10,314 bases of DNA from an uncultured Clostridia bacterium (GCA_947856675.1 CANUCM010000073.1:1-10314), one strand, 5' to 3'; positions 1 through 7,339 are shown, counted from the stretch's first letter. Notes: a model not told the origin generated them from the letters alone. Numbers and translations are program-made.

Positions 1-2378
1 ACCGTCATTTCGAGAACCTCGTGGATGTTTTTCCCTTTATAGCGCACCTCCAGCGTTTCGCGGTTGTAGCGCTGGCCCTTGCACACGTCGCAGGGGACAT
101 AGATATCCGGCAAAAAGTGCATTTCGATTTTCAAAAGCCCGTCGCCCGCGCAGGCTTCGCAGCGCCCGCCGCGAACATTGAACGAAAACCGCCCCGGCCC
201 GTAACCGCGCGCACGCGCATCCTGCGTTTTGGCGAAAATTTCGCGGATATCCCCGAAAACCCCGGTGTATGTGGCCGGGTTGGAGCGCGGTGTGCGGCCG
301 ATGGGCGACTGGTCAATGTTGATAACCTTGTCAAGAAACTCCAGTCCTTCCACCGAATCATGGGCTCCGGCCCGGGTCCTCGCCCCGTTCAAATCAGCGG
401 CCAACCGCTTGTACAAAATCTCATTGACCAGCGAGCTTTTGCCCGAGCCCGACACGCCGGTCACGCATGTCAGCGTCCCGAGCGGAATGGACACATCAAT
501 GCCCCGCAGGTTGTTTTCCCGCGCTCCCCGCACCGTCAGCCAGTTCCCGCTTCCCGCGCGGCGTTCTGCGGGCACCTCAATCCTGCGTGCGCCTGACAGG
601 TACTGCCCTGTCAGCGACTGCGGGCACTGCATAATCTCCTGTGCCGTACCCGTCGCCATAATGTGTCCGCCGTGGATTCCAGCCCCCGGCCCTACATCAA
701 TGATGTCGTCGGCTTCCAGCATGGTCTCCTCGTCGTGCTCCACCACAATCAGCGTGTTGCCCAAATCACGCAGGCGCTTCAGGGTTTCCAGCAGCTTGTG
801 GTTGTCGCGCTGGTGCAGGCCGATGGAGGGCTCGTCCAGAATATACAGCACGCCCATCAGCTGTGAACCTATCTGCGTCGCCAGCCGGATGCGCTGGCTT
901 TCGCCGCCGGACAGCGTCCCCGCCGAACGGGACAGCGTAAGATACTCAAGCCCCACGCTGCGCAAAAAGCCCAGCCTGGCGCGGATCTCTTTGAGAATGC
1001 GGTGGGCTATCATGGTCTGCTTTTCGGTCAGCTGCGGCTCCAGCGCATCGAGAAAGCTCAGCGCTTCTTCCACCGTAAAATCGGTAAAATCCGCAATGGA
1101 CAACCCTCCCACCGTGACAGCCAGCACTTCTTTTTTCAGCCTGCGGCCATGGCAGTCCGGACAGGGTACCGGACTCATGCACTCCTCGATTTCGGCGCGC
1201 ATGTATTCGCTGGTCGTTTCGCGGTAACGCCGTTCAAGGTTGTGTATGATGCCTTCAAAAGCCTGCTCATACGTCCCGCTTCCGCCTTCACGCTTCCAGT
1301 GCAGACGAAGCTTCTCCCCCCGTGTGCCGTGCAGCAAAACGTCCAACGCTTCCTTTGACAGCTTTTCCACCGGCGTATCCAGCGAAAAACCGTATTTTTT
1401 CGCGAGTGCATCAAAGTACATCCGACCGATACTTCCCTCTTCCACTGAAAAGCCGGAGGCTTTTACAGCGCCCTGCAGCAGCGAAAGCTTGGGGTTTGGA
1501 ATGACCCGATCCGGATCAATTTTAAGCTGCATGCCCAAACCCGTACAGGTCGGGCACGCTCCGTACGGATTGTTGAAAGAGAACATCCTCGGCGTCAGCT
1601 CTTCAATGGAAATGCCGCAGTCTGGGCAGGCATAGTTTTGCGAAAACAGCATTTCGCCCTGCTCCATACAGTCGGCTATGACAATCCCTCCAGCCAGCGC
1701 CGACGCCGTTTCCACCGAATCGGTCAGGCGCTGGCGCACCCCCGGTTTGATCACAATCCGGTCGACAACGATTTCTATCGTGTGCTTCTTATTTTTTTCC
1801 AGCTTGATTTCTTCCGAGAGATCATAAATGCTCCCGTCAACGCGAACGCGGACATACCCGCTGCGGCGCGCGTCATCAAATACCTTCTGGTACTCGCCCT
1901 TGCGTGAACGGATCACGGGCGCCAGAATTTGCAGCCTTGTCCCGGCTTCAAGCGCCATCAGCTGATCGATGATCTGATCGATGCTCTGCTGCCGGATTTC
2001 CTTTCCGCACTTTGGGCAGTGCGGTGTGCCAATCCGCGCCCACAGCAGACGCAGGTAATCGTAAATTTCCGTTACAGTGCCCACTGTAGACCGTGGGTTT
2101 TTGCTCGTGGTTTTCTGGTCGATGGAAATTGCCGGCGAAAGGCCTTCGATATAATCCACATCCGGCTTTTCCATCTGCCCCAAAAACATGCGCGCATAGG
2201 AAGACAGCGACTCGACATACCGGCGCTGCCCCTCGGCGTAAATGGTGTCAAAGGCCAGAGAGCTTTTCCCCGACCCCGATATTCCCGTAATAACGGTCAG
2301 AGTGTCGCGCTTGATTTCCACGTTCACATCCCTGAGGTTGTGCTCACGCGCCCCTCTGACCACAATTTTATCCAGCAT
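1..2378 (-). CDS. uvrA: UvrA, excinuclease ABC subunit A (3' end outside window)
   Basis: UvrA is the dimeric ABC-type ATPase that scans DNA for bulky lesions and loads UvrB in nucleotide excision repair. The frame is open from the ATG at 2376-2378 to the left edge, giving 792 codons of a family usually near 940, so about 150 C-terminal residues, including the second ABC signature and Walker B, lie outside. Visible parts: first Walker A GISGSGKS (residues 32-39); an extra CPKC pair at 121-124; first zinc module C251/C254/C275/C278; first ABC signature LSGGE (489-493) and Walker B ILDEPS (D515, E516); second Walker A GVSGSGKS with K647; second zinc module C740/C743/C763/C766, spaced C-X2-C-X19-C-X2-C. 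All motifs share one frame and I see no frameshift. The start has a GGAGG ribosome site 10 nt upstream in the 24-bp gap after uvrB, so uvrA is the second gene of a uvrB-uvrA operon. The identification is certain. Confidence 0.98.
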   Translation of the reverse strand, partial: MLDKIVVRGAREHNLRDVNVEIKRDTLTVITGISGSGKSSLAFDTIYAEGQRRYVESLSSYARMFLGQMEKPDVDYIEGLSPAISIDQKTTSKNPRSTVGTVTEIYDYLRLLWARIGTPHCPKCGKEIRQQSIDQIIDQLMALEAGTRLQILAPVIRSRKGEYQKVFDDARRSGYVRVRVDGSIYDLSEEIKLEKNKKHTIEIVVDRIVIKPGVRQRLTDSVETASALAGGIVIADCMEQGEMLFSQNYACPDCGISIEELTPRMFSFNNPYGACPTCTGLGMQLKIDPDRVIPNPKLSLLQGAVKASGFSVEEGSIGRMYFDALAKKYGFSLDTPVEKLSKEALDVLLHGTRGEKLRLHWKREGGSGTYEQAFEGIIHNLERRYRETTSEYMRAEIEECMSPVPCPDCHGRRLKKEVLAVTVGGLSIADFTDFTVEEALSFLDALEPQLTEKQTMIAHRILKEIRARLGFLRSVGLEYLTLSRSAGTLSGGESQRIRLATQIGSQLMGVLYILDEPSIGLHQRDNHKLLETLKRLRDLGNTLIVVEHDEETMLEADDIIDVGPGAGIHGGHIMATGTAQEIMQCPQSLTGQYLSGARRIEVPAERRAGSGNWLTVRGARENNLRGIDVSIPLGTLTCVTGVSGSGKSSLVNEILYKRLAADLNGARTRAGAHDSVEGLEFLDKVINIDQSPIGRTPRSNPATYTGVFGDIREIFAKTQDARARGYGPGRFSFNVRGGRCEACAGDGLLKIEMHFLPDIYVPCDVCKGQRYNRETLEVRYKGKNIHEVLEMT

Positions 2379-2388
2379 TGCCCTTGTT

Positions 2389-2393
2389 CCTCC
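2389..2393 (-). promoter_or_regulatory. Shine-Dalgarno of uvrA
   Basis: GGAGG on the minus strand, 10 nt before the uvrA ATG and inside the 24-bp uvrB-uvrA gap. It supports the chosen uvrA start and translation from the uvrB transcript. No promoter or terminator fits in this gap. Confidence 0.8.
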
Positions 2394-2402
2394 GCGGCGG
2401 CA

Positions 2403-4388
2403 TTATTTCTTTTTTTCTTCTGCTTCCAGCTGTCTGCGCATCTCCGCAATCCGGTCACGCAAAACGGCAGCGTATTCAAACTCCAGCATCTTGGATGCCT
2501 GACGCATCTCTTTTTCCAGCCGTTCGATGGCCGACTTACGTGCGGCAGCCGACATTTTTTCGCGGCTCTGCTGCGGCAGTTTGGATGCATCCTGTGAGAT
2601 TTCAATGATGTCACGCACGCCTTTGTAGACGGTTTTGGGAACGATCCCGTGTTCCTTGTTAAAGGCGCTTTGTATCTCGCGGCGGCGGTTGGTTTCGTCA
2701 ATCGCCGCTTTCATGGACGGTGTAATGGTATCCGCGTACATGATGACCCGGCCTTCGGCGTTGCGCGCTGCGCGCCCGATGGTCTGAATCAGCGACGTCT
2801 GGCTGCGCAAAAAGCCTTCCTTGTCTGCGTCCAGAATGGCCACCAGCGACACCTCTGGAAGATCCAGGCCTTCACGCAGCAGGTTGATGCCCACCAGAAC
2901 CTGAAACTCGCCCAGGCGGAGATCGCGCAGCAGCTGCATGCGCTCAATGGTGTCAATGTCGTGATGCATATACCGCACGCGAATACCGCGCTCGGCCAGA
3001 AAATCGGTCAGCTCCTCTGCCATGCGCTTTGTCAGGGTCGTGACCAGTACCCGCTGGTTTTTCTTTTCCCGTTCCCGAATTTCCGAAGTAAGGTCGTCTA
3101 TCTGCCCCTCCACCGGGCGCACTTCCACCTCGGGGTCGAGCAGACCGGTCGGGCGAATAATTTGTTCCACCAGCTGCGACGAGCGCTCCCGTTCATATTC
3201 CCCGGGGGTCGCGCTGACATAAATCACCTGATGGATATGCTGCTGAAACTCCGGAAACGTCAGCGGCCGGTTGTCAAAAGCCGACGGCAGCCGAAATCCG
3301 TAGTCCACCAGCATTTCCTTTCGGGCACGGTCGCCGTGGTACATGGCACGCACCTGCGGAAGCATGACATGGGACTCATCAATAAACAAAAGATAATCCT
3401 TGGGGAAATAGTCCATCAGGGTAAAGGGTGCCGACCCGGGCTTTCTCCGCGAAAGCACACGCGAATAGTTTTCTATCCCGCTGCAAAACCCGATTTCCCG
3501 CAGCATCTCCATGTCATACGTCGTCCGCTGGCGAAGCCGCTGCGCTTCAATCAGTTTGCCGTTTTCCGTAAACCAGCGGCAGCGCTGCTCCATCTCCTCC
3601 TCGATATCGCGCAGCGCTTCTTCCATTTTATCCTTTGGCGTCACATAGTGCGAAGCCGGATAGATCGCCGTGTGATTGACCACCCTTTGCACCGTGCCTG
3701 TCACGGGGTTGATTTCGGAAATACGCTCCACTTCGTCCCCAAAAAACTCCACGCGGATGGCATATGAATCGGTATAGGCCGGCCGGATTTCCAGCGTGTC
3801 GCCGCGAACACGGAAGCGGTTGCGCTCAAAGCTCAGGTCGTTGCGCTCATACTGGATTTCCGCCAGTTTGCGGCAAATGGCATCCCTGTCATATTCCTGC
3901 CCCGTGCGCAGCGACACCACCATATTGGCATAATCAATGGGGTCGCCCAGCGAGTAAATGCATGAAACACTGGCCACAATGATGACATCGCGGCGTTCAA
4001 ACAGCGCCGACGTGGCCGAATGGCGCAGCCTGTCAAGCTCGTCATTGACATCGGAATCCTTTTCGATATATGTGTCCGTCGAGGGAATATACGCTTCCGG
4101 CTGGTAATAGTCATAATAGGATACAAAAAACTCCACGGCGTTTTGCGGGAAAAACTCCCGAAACTCAGAACACAGCTGCGCCGCCAGCGTTTTATTGTGC
4201 GTCAGAACCAGCGTGGGCTTTTTCACCTGCTCGATGATGTTGGCCATGACAAAGGTTTTTCCGGCGCCGGTGACGCCCAGCATGGTCTGTTCCTCCATCC
4301 CGAGCTTCACGCCCCGCACCAGCGCCTCAATGGCCTGCGGCTGTCCGCCCGCCGGTTTATAGTCGCTGCAAAGTTTAAAATCCGGCAT
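2403..4388 (-). CDS. uvrB: UvrB, excinuclease ABC subunit B
   Basis: UvrB is the superfamily 2 helicase-like protein that verifies the lesion handed over by UvrA and recruits UvrC for the dual incision. The 661-residue product has normal family length. Visible: Walker A GVTGAGKT (38-45, K44); the tyrosine-rich beta-hairpin that inserts between DNA strands (from YYDYYQPEAYIPS at 91-103 to about 116); motif II DESH (338-341); motif III SAT (392-394); motif VI QTIGRAARN (535-543); C-terminal UVR/UvrC-contact helices (about 619-653), followed by a Lys-rich tail. The Walker A has Ala where Ser or Thr is common (TGSGKT), which is still within the P-loop consensus. The frame stays open upstream to an ATG at 4436, but that start would lie upstream of the transcript start and within the promoter. 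The ATG at 4386-4388 follows an SD at 7 nt and gives the expected family N-terminus (MPDFKLCSDY). It is the first gene of uvrB-uvrA. Confidence 0.98.
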   Translation of the reverse strand: MPDFKLCSDYKPAGGQPQAIEALVRGVKLGMEEQTMLGVTGAGKTFVMANIIEQVKKPTLVLTHNKTLAAQLCSEFREFFPQNAVEFFVSYYDYYQPEAYIPSTDTYIEKDSDVNDELDRLRHSATSALFERRDVIIVASVSCIYSLGDPIDYANMVVSLRTGQEYDRDAICRKLAEIQYERNDLSFERNRFRVRGDTLEIRPAYTDSYAIRVEFFGDEVERISEINPVTGTVQRVVNHTAIYPASHYVTPKDKMEEALRDIEEEMEQRCRWFTENGKLIEAQRLRQRTTYDMEMLREIGFCSGIENYSRVLSRRKPGSAPFTLMDYFPKDYLLFIDESHVMLPQVRAMYHGDRARKEMLVDYGFRLPSAFDNRPLTFPEFQQHIHQVIYVSATPGEYERERSSQLVEQIIRPTGLLDPEVEVRPVEGQIDDLTSEIREREKKNQRVLVTTLTKRMAEELTDFLAERGIRVRYMHHDIDTIERMQLLRDLRLGEFQVLVGINLLREGLDLPEVSLVAILDADKEGFLRSQTSLIQTIGRAARNAEGRVIMYADTITPSMKAAIDETNRRREIQSAFNKEHGIVPKTVYKGVRDIIEISQDASKLPQQSREKMSAAARKSAIERLEKEMRQASKMLEFEYAAVLRDRIAEMRRQLEAEEKKK

Positions 4389-4395
4389 GTCTGTT

Positions 4396-4402
4396 CTCCT
4401 TT
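4396..4402 (-). promoter_or_regulatory. Shine-Dalgarno that fixes the uvrB start
   Basis: AAAGGAG on the minus strand ends 7 nt before the ATG at 4386-4388. It decides the start in favour of this codon over the in-frame ATG 48 nt upstream, which lies within the promoter region. Confidence 0.85.
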
Positions 4403-4421
4403 CCGCACAAATCCACAGTAC

Positions 4422-4450
4422 AGTATACCAGAACAATTGTTCTTTCGCAA
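4422..4450 (-). promoter_or_regulatory. Sigma-A type promoter of uvrB-uvrA
   Basis: On the minus strand the -35 box TTGCGA (4445-4450) and the -10 box TATACT (4422-4427) are 17 bp apart. Transcription would start near 4415, giving a leader of about 27 nt that contains the uvrB SD. The spacer holds a perfect SOS palindrome, so a bound repressor would block polymerase. The promoter lies about 50 bp downstream of the radC terminator, which makes uvrBA a separate unit. Confidence 0.8.
4430..4443. promoter_or_regulatory. LexA (DinR) SOS box in the uvrB promoter
   Basis: AGAACAATTGTTCT is a perfect 14-bp palindrome whose core GAAC-AATT-GTTC matches the Firmicute LexA/DinR operator core GAAC-N4-GTTC. 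It fills most of the spacer between the -35 and -10 boxes of uvrB, the classic position for a repressor. uvrBA is a known SOS operon in Bacillus subtilis. LexA binding here is inferred from the match and its position. Confidence 0.85.
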
Positions 4451-4498
4451 GTCCTGCCCCGTATGCTCAAGCCTTCCCTTTCCGGGCCCGCTTCATAC

Positions 4499-4538
4499 AA
4501 AAAAAAGAAGACGGCCGCCCCCGAAAGGACGGCCGCCT
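4499..4538 (-). terminator. Intrinsic terminator after radC
   Basis: Read on the minus strand, the arm at 4527-4538 pairs with 4509-4520 in a 12-bp GC-rich stem (with two G-U pairs) around a six-base loop (4521-4526). A U-rich tail with eight consecutive U follows (4499-4508). It begins 5 bp past the radC stop codon and ends the pdxK-buk-radC unit before the uvrB promoter. Confidence 0.9.
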
Positions 4539-4543
4539 GAGTG

Positions 4544-5236
4544 TTATTTTCTTCGTTTGGGCATACAGCCCGCCTGCGAAAGCGATATCGCATCGTTGTC
4601 CGACACGATGATATGGTCGACAAGCTCCACGCCCAGCGGCGCTGTCACTGCGGCGATCCGCGCTGTGCTGCTCAAATCCTCCTGTGAGGGAAGGGCGACG
4701 CCTCCCGGATGGTTGTGCGCTATCATCACACCCGCGGCGTTGCTGCGTAAAGCGGTCTGCACCAGCTTGCGAAGGCTGACTTCCACGGTGTTGACGCTGC
4801 CGCGGTGCAGCAGCGTGCTCGACAGCACCCTGCATTTCCCGTCCAGGCAGACAAGGTACACCTGCTCTTCCCCTACGCCAAGGTATAAATCGGAAAAGTA
4901 GCGGATGGCTTTATCCGCACTGTCCAGGCAGATATCCCGGCACTTGTCCGCTGCGTAATATCTCGCCGCCGCAGGCAGCAGCTTTAACAGCAGCGCCGTG
5001 TGCGGCCCGACGCCATCCACTTCCAGCAGCTGTTCATACGGGGCGTCAATCGCCGCCGAAAAGCTGCCGAACTGCTCGATAATCCGATGCGCCAGCGCGT
5101 TGACATCACCCTGCGGGATGGCATAAAACAGCAGCAGCTCCATGGCATTGTGCGGCGGCAGATTGTCCATACCCTCTGCGAGAAAACGGGTTTTCATGCG
5201 CTCCCGATGCTTTTTATGGATGTTGTCTCCGCTCAT
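4544..5236 (-). CDS. radC: RadC family JAMM/MPN domain protein
   Basis: This 230-residue protein has the RadC layout. A helix-hairpin-helix segment (about 68-94, with LLEVDGVGPHTA) precedes a JAMM/MPN metal-site domain (about 105-226). The JAMM motif H-N-H-P-G-G-x4-S-x2-D is intact (H174, H176, S184, D187), and E123 or E124 could be the upstream glutamate. The fold is that of zinc-dependent JAMM isopeptidases. The cellular role of RadC remains unclear, since the old DNA-repair assignment is not supported in model bacteria, and no substrate can be read from sequence. An AGGAGGT ribosome site lies 5 nt before the ATG. It is the last gene of the transcription unit, 29 bp after butyrate kinase and just before the terminator. 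It is intact and of normal length. Confidence 0.93.
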   Translation of the reverse strand: MSGDNIHKKHRERMKTRFLAEGMDNLPPHNAMELLLFYAIPQGDVNALAHRIIEQFGSFSAAIDAPYEQLLEVDGVGPHTALLLKLLPAAARYYAADKCRDICLDSADKAIRYFSDLYLGVGEEQVYLVCLDGKCRVLSSTLLHRGSVNTVEVSLRKLVQTALRSNAAGVMIAHNHPGGVALPSQEDLSSTARIAAVTAPLGVELVDHIIVSDNDAISLSQAGCMPKRRK

Positions 5237-5241
5237 TCCGC

Positions 5242-5248
5242 ACCTCCT
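5242..5248 (-). promoter_or_regulatory. Shine-Dalgarno of radC
   Basis: AGGAGGT on the minus strand, a full anti-16S match, 5 nt before the radC ATG and within the 29-bp gap after butyrate kinase. It implies efficient independent initiation on the polycistronic mRNA. Confidence 0.8.
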
Positions 5249-5265
5249 CTGCCCTTCGGACGCGC

Positions 5266-6327
5266 TTAAAACTTTTTGGCTTCTTCCTCTCCCCGCAAAG
5301 CGCGCAGCGCGCCTTCCACCAGCGCAAGCATTTCGTTCTCGCCGGGGAACAGCATGACGTCCGCAACAAACGACACCCTCTGCGAAATGGCCTGCGTCAA
5401 GCGCTTGCTGTATGCAAGACCACCCGTCAGCACCACGGCGTCAACCCGGCCCGACAGCACCGCGGCACAGGCGCCGATTTCCTTTGACACCTGATATGCC
5501 ATGGCATCCAGCACCAGGTTAGCCTTTTCGTCACCCGCATCAGCCATTTCCTCGGCTTTCCGCCCGTCGTTGACGCCAAGGTAGGAGTAGAATCCGCCTT
5601 TTTTCACGAACATGTCATACAGTTCTTTTCTCGTGTACTTCCCGCTGAAGCACAAATCCAAAACTGCGACAACCGGCAGCCCGCCCGCGCGCTCCGGCGA
5701 GAAGGGCCCGTCGCCGTCCAGGCAGTTGTTGACATCAATCACGCGTCCGCCGCGATGAGCGCCCACGCTGATACCGCCGCCCATATGCGCCACAATCAGA
5801 TTGAGCTGGTCATACGGTTTACCCAGCTTCGCTGCCGCCGCACGCGCTACGGCCTTCTGGTTGAGCGCGTGGAAAATCGAAACCCTTTCGATGCCCTCAT
5901 AGCCGGAAACCCTTGCCAGCGGCTCCAGTTCGTCGGTCACCACAGGGTCAACGGTAAACACCGGCACCCCAAGCCCTTCAGCAATGTCGTAGGCAATGAT
6001 GCCGCTCAGTGACGAGGCGTGCTTGGCCGCCTTGGGATCGTTCAGCGCTTCCAGCATGGCGCGGTCAATGACAAACGTGCCGCCTGGCAAAGGCCTGGTC
6101 AGGCCTCCGCGCGCCACCACGGCGTCCAGGCTTTTCAACTCCACCCCGTGCTCCGCCACGCCGCGCATCACCGCGTCCCGGCGGTATTCCTTCTGGCTGA
6201 TAATGTCGGGGAACACGGCGAGCTCTTCCTTGGGATGCCGGATAGTTTCCACAAACACCGGCTCGGTGTCCCGGTACACCGCGTACTTGCTTGAGGTGGA
6301 CCCCAGATTGATTGCGAGAATGAGCAT
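5266..6327 (-). CDS. buk: Butyrate kinase (acetokinase family)
   Basis: Butyrate kinase reversibly converts butyryl-phosphate and ADP to butyrate and ATP in the cytoplasm; some relatives prefer branched-chain acyl phosphates. The product is 353 residues, typical for Buk and shorter than acetate kinase (about 400). The ASKHA phosphate-1 motif INLGSTSSK occupies residues 6-14. The family signature around HMGGGISVGAH (181-191), followed by RVIDVNN and LDGDGPFSPERAGG, is characteristic of Buk rather than AckA. VDPVVTDE is at 126-133 and the adenosine-region LTGGLAYS lies near the C-terminus. The frame extends upstream, but the ATG at 6325-6327 has GGGAGG 10 nt before it, and the longer start would overlap the end of the preceding gene. 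The phosphotransbutyrylase partner gene (ptb), usually adjacent, is not here. Natural substrate (butyrate versus isobutyrate/isovalerate) cannot be fixed from sequence. Confidence 0.94.
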   Translation of the reverse strand: MLILAINLGSTSSKYAVYRDTEPVFVETIRHPKEELAVFPDIISQKEYRRDAVMRGVAEHGVELKSLDAVVARGGLTRPLPGGTFVIDRAMLEALNDPKAAKHASSLSGIIAYDIAEGLGVPVFTVDPVVTDELEPLARVSGYEGIERVSIFHALNQKAVARAAAAKLGKPYDQLNLIVAHMGGGISVGAHRGGRVIDVNNCLDGDGPFSPERAGGLPVVAVLDLCFSGKYTRKELYDMFVKKGGFYSYLGVNDGRKAEEMADAGDEKANLVLDAMAYQVSKEIGACAAVLSGRVDAVVLTGGLAYSKRLTQAISQRVSFVADVMLFPGENEMLALVEGALRALRGEEEAKKF

Positions 6328-6337
6328 AAACACATAA

Positions 6338-6343
6338 CCTCCC
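6338..6343 (-). promoter_or_regulatory. Shine-Dalgarno that fixes the buk start
   Basis: GGGAGG on the minus strand, 10 nt before the ATG at 6325-6327 and inside the 20-bp gap after the upstream kinase. A GTG two codons earlier would be only 4 nt from this site, too close, so the ATG is preferred. Confidence 0.75.
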
Positions 6344-6347
6344 TTGA

Positions 6348-7178
6348 TTATTTGATCAATCGGCTCAGCAGACATTCAAACTGTACCCCGTCAATCGGCG
6401 GGGTTTTCTGTTCCAGCGTGTATTGCGCACAGTCGTGCACATAATCCACCGCCCGGCGCGTGCTGCTCTGAAGGCTTTCTCCGTCGCGCAGCAACACCCC
6501 CAAAAGCACGGACGCAAACAAATCGCCCGTCCCCGGGAAATACGCCGGAACCTCGCCGGAAAAGCAAAAGCCGCTTTGCCCCGACTGCGCGTGGTAATAC
6601 GCCGCACCGATTCTTCCCCGCTCGCGCAGCCCCGTCACAATAATATCCTTCGGGCCCAATCCGGCCAGGCGGCGCATGGCCTGTTCAATTTCTTCCCGCC
6701 CTTCGCCGAAAGCACGGGGATCCTCGCCCAAAAGCATGGCGACCTCCGTGACATTGGGCGTTATTACATCAGCGTGCCGGCACAGCGCCCGCATATCAGA
6801 AATAAAGCTCGCGTCCTGCGCTACGGTATAAGGCTTTCCGTTGTCCCCCATCACGGGATCCACCAGCGTGATGCAGCCCGGCGCAGCACAGTGCTCTGCC
6901 AGGCGAATCACCTGCTCGATCTGCCGGCCGGAGCTTAAATATCCCGAATAAATCGCATCAAAAGTCAGCCCCAGAGTTTCAAAGCTGTGTACATATCCCG
7001 GCAAATCCTCCGTCAAATCGCGATAGGTTATGCCTTCATATGCCGTGTGCGCCGACAGCACCGCAGACGGAACCGGGCAGCACTGATGCCCGCAGGCCGA
7101 CAGCACCGCAATGGCAGTTGTCAAAGAACAGCGGCCAAAGCCGGAAATATCATGCACCGCAGCAACCTTCTTCTGCAT
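6348..7178 (-). CDS. Pyridoxal/pyridoxamine kinase (PfkB/ribokinase superfamily, PdxK/PdxY type)
   Basis: The 276-residue protein probably phosphorylates pyridoxal, pyridoxamine or pyridoxine with ATP in the vitamin B6 salvage pathway. Visible: N-terminal VAAVHDISGFGRCSLT (5-20), the usual PdxY/PdxK opening; LSAHTAYEG (41-49); DPVMGDNGK (107-115); TPNVTE (140-145), typical of the PdxK group; and the anion-hole/catalytic motif GTGD (216-219) with catalytic base D219. The length fits PdxY-like pyridoxamine kinases (about 280). Thiamin-pathway HMP kinases (ThiD) share the fold, but their N-terminus differs, so I favour B6 salvage. The ATG at 7176-7178 follows AAAAGGAG by 7 nt; an in-frame ATG 30 nt upstream (7208) lacks this support. 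It is the first gene of the unit, behind a consensus promoter, and 20 bp upstream of butyrate kinase. Confidence 0.9.
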   Translation of the reverse strand: MQKKVAAVHDISGFGRCSLTTAIAVLSACGHQCCPVPSAVLSAHTAYEGITYRDLTEDLPGYVHSFETLGLTFDAIYSGYLSSGRQIEQVIRLAEHCAAPGCITLVDPVMGDNGKPYTVAQDASFISDMRALCRHADVITPNVTEVAMLLGEDPRAFGEGREEIEQAMRRLAGLGPKDIIVTGLRERGRIGAAYYHAQSGQSGFCFSGEVPAYFPGTGDLFASVLLGVLLRDGESLQSSTRRAVDYVHDCAQYTLEQKTPPIDGVQFECLLSRLIK

Positions 7179-7185
7179 AAAGGAT

Positions 7186-7193
7186 CTCCTTTT
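7186..7193 (-). promoter_or_regulatory. Shine-Dalgarno that fixes the pyridoxal kinase start
   Basis: AAAAGGAG on the minus strand, 7 nt before the ATG at 7176-7178. The more upstream in-frame ATG at 7208 lies before this site, so it would begin translation ahead of the only good SD. Confidence 0.8.
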
Positions 7194-7222
7194 CCCATGG
7201 AATGCCATCAGGCTCTTTATTT

Positions 7223-7252
7223 ATTATAAAAACCCTGCCTGCGCTTTGTCAA
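7223..7252 (-). promoter_or_regulatory. Consensus promoter of the pdxK-buk-radC unit
   Basis: On the minus strand a perfect -35 TTGACA (7247-7252) and a perfect -10 TATAAT (7223-7228) are separated by 18 bp. Start of transcription is expected near 7216, giving a leader of about 38 nt. Both hexamers being perfect is uncommon and predicts strong basal expression. An inverted repeat flanks the -35 box and could be an operator. Confidence 0.85.
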
Positions 7253-7263
7253 CCGAGCGCAGG
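7238..7263. repeat. Inverted repeat flanking the pdxK -35 box
   Basis: CCTGCGC (7238-7244) and GCGCAGG (7257-7263) are perfect inverted copies separated by 12 bp. The -35 hexamer lies in that interval. A second pairing, CCCTGC (7233-7238) with GCAGGG (7259-7264), is also possible. The position would suit a regulator-binding dyad, but no known operator is recognised. Confidence 0.4.
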
Positions 7264-7314
7264 GATTTTGCTGCAAGGCGCGTTCAAGCGACTGCTTTTT
7301 GCCCGCTTTTGCTG

Positions 7315-7320
7315 TATAAT
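7315..7320 (+). promoter_or_regulatory. Putative -10 box for the GHL10-amidase gene
   Basis: A perfect TATAAT on the plus strand, 35 nt before the ATG at 7356, in the divergent intergenic region. No good -35 box is seen at 16-19 bp (the best 17-bp-spaced hexamer, CTGCTT, is poor), so the promoter may be weak, activator-dependent, or use another sigma factor. Confidence 0.5.
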
Positions 7321-7339
7321 CAAAGCAGCACCTCACACC

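Noticed and set aside
229..1227. A 332-codon open frame on the plus strand across uvrA
   Set aside because: It lies entirely antisense to the verified uvrA frame, has Ser/Arg/Pro-rich composition, no SD and no domain. It is a GC-rich shadow frame.
2649..3767. A 372-codon open frame on the plus strand across uvrB
   Set aside because: It is antisense to the helicase motifs of UvrB, with His/Arg/Gln-rich low-information composition and no SD.
4250..4275. Ala in the UvrB Walker A (GVTGAGKT) as a possible defect
   Set aside because: The P-loop consensus GxxxxGK[ST] is kept and all other helicase motifs are intact, so there is no reason to suspect loss of function.
4389..4436. Longer uvrB N-terminus from the ATG at 4436
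   Set aside because: That codon would lie upstream of the -10 box and inside the SOS operator, before the predicted transcript start, and the added residues are unlike UvrB.
4509..4538. Direct repeat of GACGGCCGCC near the radC end
   Set aside because: The two copies are explained by the self-complementary CGGCCG core forming the arms of the radC terminator; it is not a separate repeat element.
6328..6375. Longer butyrate kinase N-terminus from the ATG at 6375
   Set aside because: It would overlap the pyridoxal kinase coding end and lacks an SD; the ATG at 6325-6327 gives the family N-terminus directly.
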